This document shows, in pieces, positions 58,186 to 64,000 of a DNA stretch of 64,000 nucleotides. Position numbers and translations under genes: made by a program. Below the pieces are notes generated by a model that searched no databases, was not told the origin of the DNA, and saw only the letters and a list, made by a program, of their open reading frames with translations. Source of the stretch: Manihot esculenta (lineage: Eukaryota; Streptophyta; Magnoliopsida; Malpighiales; Euphorbiaceae); NCBI RefSeq assembly GCF_001659605.2, contig NC_035162.2, positions 30,012,153 to 30,076,152 of the forward strand, read 5' to 3'. How positions within the stretch are numbered: position 1 is the stretch's first letter; every line of letters starts with the position of its first letter.

Positions 58186-60411
58186 TGTAACGATCCAAAA
58201 ATCGGACTGCTACCGGCGCTAGGATCCGGATCGGCTTAAGGCCGCCGGGACCGTAGCAAGCCTGACATACAACCTGTAAACCTGTTTAATCCCATACATG
58301 ATCAACAACATACATAAAAATTTGAATTTTTCTTTCCTTTCAATCACCAAACTCAACCTGTGCATGCACTGACTTAAACATAACCATAAACATTGACCCT
58401 CCTTTGGGATCTCATCAATGCCCCAATGGGTGACATAACATATGTTGAGTTGGTTTACATAAACATCATAAAACATAGATCATGTTTACAAAGGGATTTC
58501 TATACAAACTCGGTCAAGCACAACTTCTAATCCTCAATCTCAAAATCAACATTTACATGACATAACTATAAATCATTTTACAATTTATCATGTCCACATT
58601 CTATCTATTACATACATATGACTTCATTCATCTCGACTTCGCTGCCTAGCCCGTACCTGCAAACCTGGGGGATTAGGGAGAGGGGTGAGCTACTAGAGCC
58701 CAGTGAGCAGAATGATACAAACATTGTATTAACATTTCATGCTTTCATGGAATGCATCACATCACAGACATATCACATCAAGGATGAACTAGTCACCAGT
58801 AGCCCTCTACATATCCAATAGTGCCAGAACGTAGAATGGGTCCTGGTCTTTCCCTTACATATCATAACATAACATTCCAATGTGCCAGAACGTAGAATGG
58901 GTCCTGGTCTTTCTCTTACATAGTGCCAGCGAACGTAGAATGGGTCCCATTGGTCTTTCATTCCGTATCGTACATATCATATCGTCACATCATAGGTCGA
59001 GGGCTATGGATCATCCAACGTTCATCCACATCAACAACAAAATATGCAATGCAACATATTCGTGAATTCTAATGCAAACAACCTAGTATATCTCATGGCA
59101 TTGATGATGCGTGAATCATGCTAAGAATTGATTTATTTACTTTAAAACATAAAGAGTTATTCCACTCACCTCTGGAGCAGCTGACTCACTGCTGGGGTCC
59201 TCGGTTCCTCGGGTCCGAACCTACACAGGTGGACTCAAATGAGGGACCAAACATACATGAACATAACTCTAAACTACTCCCCAAAAACCCCTCCAGAACA
59301 TCATGAAACAATCATAGAAAAACATGCAAAGGAGGGCTGGACAGGGCACTTTCGGTGGCAGGTTTGGCGGCCGAAAGTCCCTCCAGAGCCAAAAGTCAGG
59401 CAGGTTCGGCGGCACCTTCGGCGGCCGAAACTCCCAGATAGAGGCGAAACTCATGCATGTTCGGCGGCACTTTCGGCAGCCGAAATTGCCCTCCAGAGAC
59501 GAAAGTCCTCTTTCGGGGGCAGGCTTCGGCAGCCGAAGGCTGCCTCCACAAGCGGGTTCGGCGGCCGAACCTGAGTTTCTCCAAAGTGGCAGAAACTCAG
59601 CTCCAACATGCACAAACGCCTCCCAAACCTTTCAAACATGCATAAACCTATTCTACAACACTCCCAAACATACACAATCAAGCATACAAGTTCATAGGGG
59701 TCTCAAACTAGCCTAAACCCCAACTTCAACACATCAAACATACCCACATTGCTCATGAACACACATTAAACCCATAAACTCAAAACAACCTAAACATGCA
59801 TTTCTACTCTATAAACTTGTATAAAACACATCAAAAGCTAGAGATCGACTCTTACCTCTCGAAGATCGAAAGTAGAGGCGATCTAACTCGGAGTTGGGAG
59901 AGATTTAGGTCCTTGGGTCTCCAAGCTCAAAACTTATTCTTTTGCTCAAAAATCTTCAAAACAAGGTGAAAACTAGTGAAAATCGTGAAAGATGCGAAGG
60001 AAGAAACTCAAGATCGGTGAGGGGCGGCGGAGAGCTCACCTTGGCCGAAAATGGGGAAAAGCTCGCCCGTTTTCGGCTAAGGGACCCCTTTATAGGTGGC
60101 TGGCCAGGCCACATTCGGGAGTCGAACGTGCCTCCGCATGCATGCCATGTTCGGCGGCCGAACCTGGACTTCCCTCACTTATGCTTTCGGGGGCCTAAAA
60201 GCGTTCCCGAAGGCATGCATGTTCGGCGGCCGAACCTGAGTTTTCCTTCAAGGCTATTTTCATGCAGAAACTCATTTCTTTCTTGATTAAAAACATAAAA
60301 CATATTAAAACATTTTATGAAAACATGGTTTTACCCTTCTAGAGGTCTCCGACACCCGAGATTCCACCGGACGGTAGGAATTCCGATACCGGAGTCTAGC
60401 CGGGTATTACA
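58186..60411 (-). repeat. E2 right LTR (5' LTR, promoter copy)
   Basis: 2226 bp. Palindrome clusters at about 59350-59575 and 60115-60235. In transcript orientation the second cluster is upstream of a TATA box at 60094-60087 and the first lies well downstream, within the presumed transcribed leader. Confidence 0.95.
60087..60094 (-). promoter_or_regulatory. TATA box of the E2 5' LTR
   Basis: Minus-strand TATAAAGG within CCACCTATAAAGG, about 320 bp from the LTR 5' end. The same position is TATAAAAG in the solo LTR at 37548-37555 and TATAAAAGG-like in the LTR at 1-1206, so the box is conserved in this subfamily. Confidence 0.65.
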
Positions 60412-62121
60412 AAACTCATATAAATTGATGACCTCATGTAAAATTTAAATAGGTTGCTTAGGTCGTATGGGTTCAACCCTTGTAAATTGATGATCTCCTG
60501 TAAAATTTATATGGGTTGCTTAGATTGCATGGGTTAAATCCATATAATTTCCACAACCTCGTATAAATTTCTGAGCACTCTTTTTCTTCTTCTAAATTTA
60601 CATGGGGTGGTCTAAATCGCATGGGATCACCCTATGTAATCTTCAATAGCCCCGTGTAACCTTCTAAACTCATATAAATGTATTTTCTTTGGTTACATAG
60701 GATCACTATATTTACATGGGTTCACCCATGTAATTTAGAATGAATTATATGGGGTTGCTGAGTGCTCTCTTTCTTATTTTAACTTGGGTATTCTTCAGAA
60801 ATTAGAGCTTTTAAGCATAATAATAAAAGGAATTTAATACTAAAAACACTTAAAATAAAGATCCCAAATATTGCTAAATATAATTACATCAAAATTTTCC
60901 AAACTTAGATTTTTGTTTATTCTCAAGCAAAAAAGAACAATTTAAGATCTCAAAATGGTTTTTTTTTTTTTTCTAACTTGAAGTATTACTAATGATGTCA
61001 ATAAAAAATTAGAAAATTTGTACAATTATTTAACAACATTCACATCGCAAACCTAGACTTACATTCTCCTATAAACCCCACAGTTTTCGCTCGTAGTTAG
61101 AAACTATTTATGATAAATAAACTCTCTCTTAAATACCTCTATGAGTCAATTAGATTATAAAATATCACTCATCCAAATAAAGGTCTTTCATTCTTATAGC
61201 ACTTACAAATAAGAAAACTGGGATTTAGAGGCATAATTTCTTTTTTTTTTTTTCTTTTTTCTAGCATTCCCTTAAGCTGACTAATTTTTTTTTTTATGCG
61301 AGTTCCCACATTTGTGATGCTAACATTGGTTGCTTAACATACTAATACTTAGGCTACTTTGCATACTCATATTTTGAGTCACCATTTGATGTAAAAGTAC
61401 ACATGGGTTCATGTCCATTCTTAGTTACTAAGTAACTCAAAACATTAGAGTAGTTACTTCTCTTTTTTTTTTTTTTAATCTCCCTAAAAAAATTTTGAAG
61501 GACCTATCAGGGATGGTTGAGGATATTTATAAGAATGCAAAATTAAGTTCACTTAATGATCTAAGTTAAATAAGAGTAGCAATTTGCTTACAATTGACAT
61601 GACAAATACTCCTTTTAGTGAAATTAATCACAAAAGAAAAGCTAAAAAAATACTAAATTTTAAAAAAAAAAACTAAGAAAATACTAAGAAATAAAGTTAA
61701 AGGTGAAAAAACTCTCTCAAACTTATATTCAACATTATCCTCAATGTCGATCTGTCCAACAACCATAGTGTGTCTATATTAGAAAAATAGATGGAACTGA
61801 ACGATGCACAAATCACGTTAAGCTATTAGTGAGGAAGTGAAATTAAGAGAAAAAGAAAAATTAATAAGAGATAAAATTAACTAAAGAACAATATAAAGAA
61901 ATAAATAAAAATTTTGGGTTGCCTCCTTAAAAGCGCTTGTTTATAGTCATTGGCTTAACTCCCTTAGTTTTCACGGTGATTTGGATATGAGAGGTGGAAT
62001 CCATTCTTGATAGGTGCTTCAATATGTTTGTATTTTATTTTCTTCCATTGACTATGAAAACTCTTCTACTTTGTCTAATACTGCCACCACACTTTTAGTT
62101 GAAACTTTAGATGAAAAAGAT
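60412..62121 (-). other. Athila-like element, non-coding interior
   Basis: The first 350 bp are diverged short repeats of the kind 'tgtaaatttatatgggttgc' and 'catgggttcacccatg'. Around 61915-61940 lies 'gggttgcctccttaaaagcg', a signature that in plant Athila/Tat-type elements follows the protease region. The rest is AT-rich with poly-T runs (about 60960, 61240, 61465). No RT or integrase text is found where an autonomous element would have it. Confidence 0.55.
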
Positions 62122-63212
62122 CTACTGATCTTTGGATGAGGGAGGCTTAGATTTAATCTTTAGAGCCGCAATTTTATCCTCGAGAGATGATGGAGCTAGA
62201 TCATGTACTAGTTCATCTTCAGTGTGAAGAATGACTAGATTTGTTTTGTAAAGTACTTCAACATCATCTTTTTCACATCCTTTTGTCACATCAATTCGAA
62301 AACAAGAATATATTACATCTGGTTTTGTAGAAGTATCAAACAAGTTAAAAATAACTTGCTCTTCCCCGACTTGCAATACTAACTTTCCATTCTTCACACC
62401 TATAGTGGCTCCAATAGTGACCAAGAATGGTCTTCCAAGAATAATGGGTGTTCTCAATCTTCCTCCATATCAAGTACAATAAAATCCACAGGGATAAAAG
62501 AACTTACCAACCTTAAGCAGAATATTTTCTAAAATTCCTCTTGGATATTTTATTGATCAATCTGTTAACTAAAGATAGATAGTGGTTGATTTAAGTTCAC
62601 CTAATTTCATCTTCTGATAGGTTAATAAGGGTATTAAGCTCACGCTACACCAAGGTCATAAAGAGCTCTATCAATATGAAAATCGCCAATGTCACATGGG
62701 ATAGAAAAACTATCAGGATCTTTAAGCTTAGAAGGGAGCTTATGTTGAAAGATTGCACCTAACTGTTTAATTAGTGACACTATTTCAAACTCTTCAAGCT
62801 TTCTCTTTTTGGATAGTATCTCCTTTATAAACTTGTCATATAAAGGCATTTGAGAAAGGGATTTAGTAAAAGGAATATTCATGTAAAGAGATTTGATCAT
62901 CTCCAATAACTTTCCAAATTGAGCATCCAATTTAACTTTCTGAAATCTATGAGGAAAAGGTATTGGAAGCATATATGGCTTTGGTGGAATGTACTTGGAT
63001 TCTTCTTCTCTAGTTTACTTTTTCTTGTATAAATCTTTCTCAACTATAACTTTTTCATTGTTTACATTATTTCCATCTGTAGATTTCTTCATATCTCCCT
63101 CATCCTTAGTTTCAAATGTCTGCTCACTTCTCAAAATTAGTGAATTACAATGCTCCCTTGGATATTCAAGCTAGCTTAGTAACTTTCCTACAACTTTACT
63201 AGATGAACTAGC
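62122..63212 (-). pseudogene. Athila-like gag C-terminus and protease remnant
   Basis: On the minus strand, PREHCNSLILRS (about 63165-63125) matches the PREHC-AITLRSG hallmark of Athila-type gag. Then PIPFPHRFQKVKLD...FGKLLEMIKSL, MPLYDKFIKEILSKKRKLE and IPCDIGDFHIDRALYDLG (62972-62640), where the protease DLGA triplet has become DLGV followed by a stop. RTPIILGRPFL-TIGATI (62457 onward) is the second conserved protease block. The frame is broken between 62640 and 62457. A gag-protease remnant without RT in this window. Confidence 0.85.
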
Positions 63213-64000
63213 TGTAAGGAAGCCTAGAAATCACTAAAATCAAAATACGTAGTGGAAAAATAAAAGATCTTTGTTTTCACTTTCAGGATCTGAGTGCTTC
63301 GTTTAATTCGAAAGGGATGATAAAGAAACTAACCTTTTCAGAAACTATTTCGGACTAGAGGTGCTGCTTCTGAAACAAACACCCTTTATGGTATCCACAC
63401 GAACATTTTTGTCTGGAATGCTAGCTCTTTGAACGGATGGACTAGCTATGTGCTCTAAATCTGCAACACAGAAAATGATCACAAAAACCCTCTTCACGCT
63501 TTTTGTAAAGCTCTCAAAGAAGGTGTTTTCTATTCACTTGTTTTCTCTCAAAAACTTTTTCGTTTTCACACTTTTCTTTTCATAAAAGAGTTGTGATCAT
63601 GGTAAGAGGCACATAATCGCATATACCAATATATCTGTGCGATAAGTTCTTTTCAAAATAAAATGAAAGGACCTTTTATCTATAACCGTTACAGATAGGC
63701 TGCAGATATTATTATCTTATAATATTTAAAATAATTAATATTAATAATAATATCTTTATTAATATTATTATTAATTATACTAACGGGCTCTTAACCCATT
63801 AATATGATATAGCACATCAATAATATTCTTTTGTGTGTGACCTAATAAGCTCACATTAATTGGCAATAGACCCAGTCCAACAAAGCCCATGAATCATAAG
63901 TGGCCTCTAGCAAGACGTTATGACTAACCAATTAATATGAGGATCGATAGTCCGATAAAACCTAATAAACAGAACATGTATTAATCCCTTTATCACATGA
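63213..64000. other. Unresolved repeat-like region, possibly part of another LTR
   Basis: Starts with TGTAAGGAAGCC and has mixed, non-coding sequence of LTR character, for example 'ggatctgagtgcttcg', 'gaggtgctgcttctgaa' and 'tggtatccacacgaac', then an AT-rich stretch (63715-63780). There are no coding motifs and the right end lies outside the window. The LTR identity is an impression, unsupported by a second copy. Confidence 0.35.

Larger units (their letters stand above)
50544..60411 (-). mobile_element. Complete Tekay/Del-like chromovirus, element E2 (defective coding)
   Basis: 9868 bp. LTRs are at 50544-52818 and 58186-60411, with perfect target duplication AAACT at 50539-50543 and 60412-60416. 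Primer-binding site, polypurine tract and gag-pol are present on the minus strand. The LTRs differ by many more changes than those of E1, including a roughly 20-bp indel near 51530/59170, so E2 is older. Coding sequence is close to E1 but broken by one 17-bp duplication and two nonsense codons. Confidence 0.96.

Noticed and set aside
1..64000. CRISPR arrays, bacterial operons, tRNA or rRNA genes
   Set aside because: The repeats have no spacer structure, the sequence is plant nuclear, and I found no tRNA cloverleaf or rRNA text. The strings matching tRNA-Met are retrotransposon primer-binding sites.

Overview
The window is nuclear DNA of a flowering plant. The grounds are dense LTR retrotransposons primed by initiator methionine tRNA, LINE and MITE remnants, long AT-rich spacers, and one multi-exon plant-specific gene. 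A eudicot, possibly Euphorbiaceae (cassava/rubber type), is my guess from the style of the repeats; nothing here proves it.

The only convincing host gene is a five-exon BTB/NPH3 gene on the minus strand (28180-30265), best matched by ROOT PHOTOTROPISM 2 (RPT2), a blue-light phototropin signalling partner. Everything else I can identify is transposable-element DNA or AT-rich spacer.

Layout. 1-1206: part of a Ty3/gypsy LTR abutting a broken copia element (1207-2708). 2709-5390: AT-rich spacer. 5391-10560: two degenerate copia elements joined head to tail with a chimeric join near 8488. 12571-14723: a complete solo gypsy LTR with target-site duplication TTAAG. 15378-15632: a Stowaway-type MITE. 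16547-16700: a small GC-rich hAT-type MITE. 16905-19540: a minus-strand LINE remnant split by a probable solo LTR. 19640-27290: a plus-strand LINE remnant split by a decayed chromodomain gypsy element (20121-26934), which itself carries an inserted short LTR. 28180-30265: RPT2. 30266-33340: AT-rich spacer with one G-box-bearing GC-rich island. 33340-33960: a copia tail.

33990-49445 is an old Tekay/Del-like gypsy element into which a solo LTR (37190-39376, TSD TCACC) and a complete young element E1 (39812-49352, TSD CTTAG) inserted. E1 has nearly identical 2.1-kb LTRs and one uninterrupted gag-pol frame ending in a chromodomain, so it may still be mobile. 49457-63212 is an Athila-like, gag-protease-only element, split by a second complete element E2 (50544-60411, TSD AAACT) that has one frameshifting 17-bp duplication and two nonsense codons.

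The most striking unexplained signal is shared by all Tekay-like LTRs: clusters of a 13-bp near-perfect palindrome, TTCGGCGGCCGAA, in two zones of each LTR, together with a roughly 40-bp minisatellite whose copy number differs between the two LTRs of the same young element.
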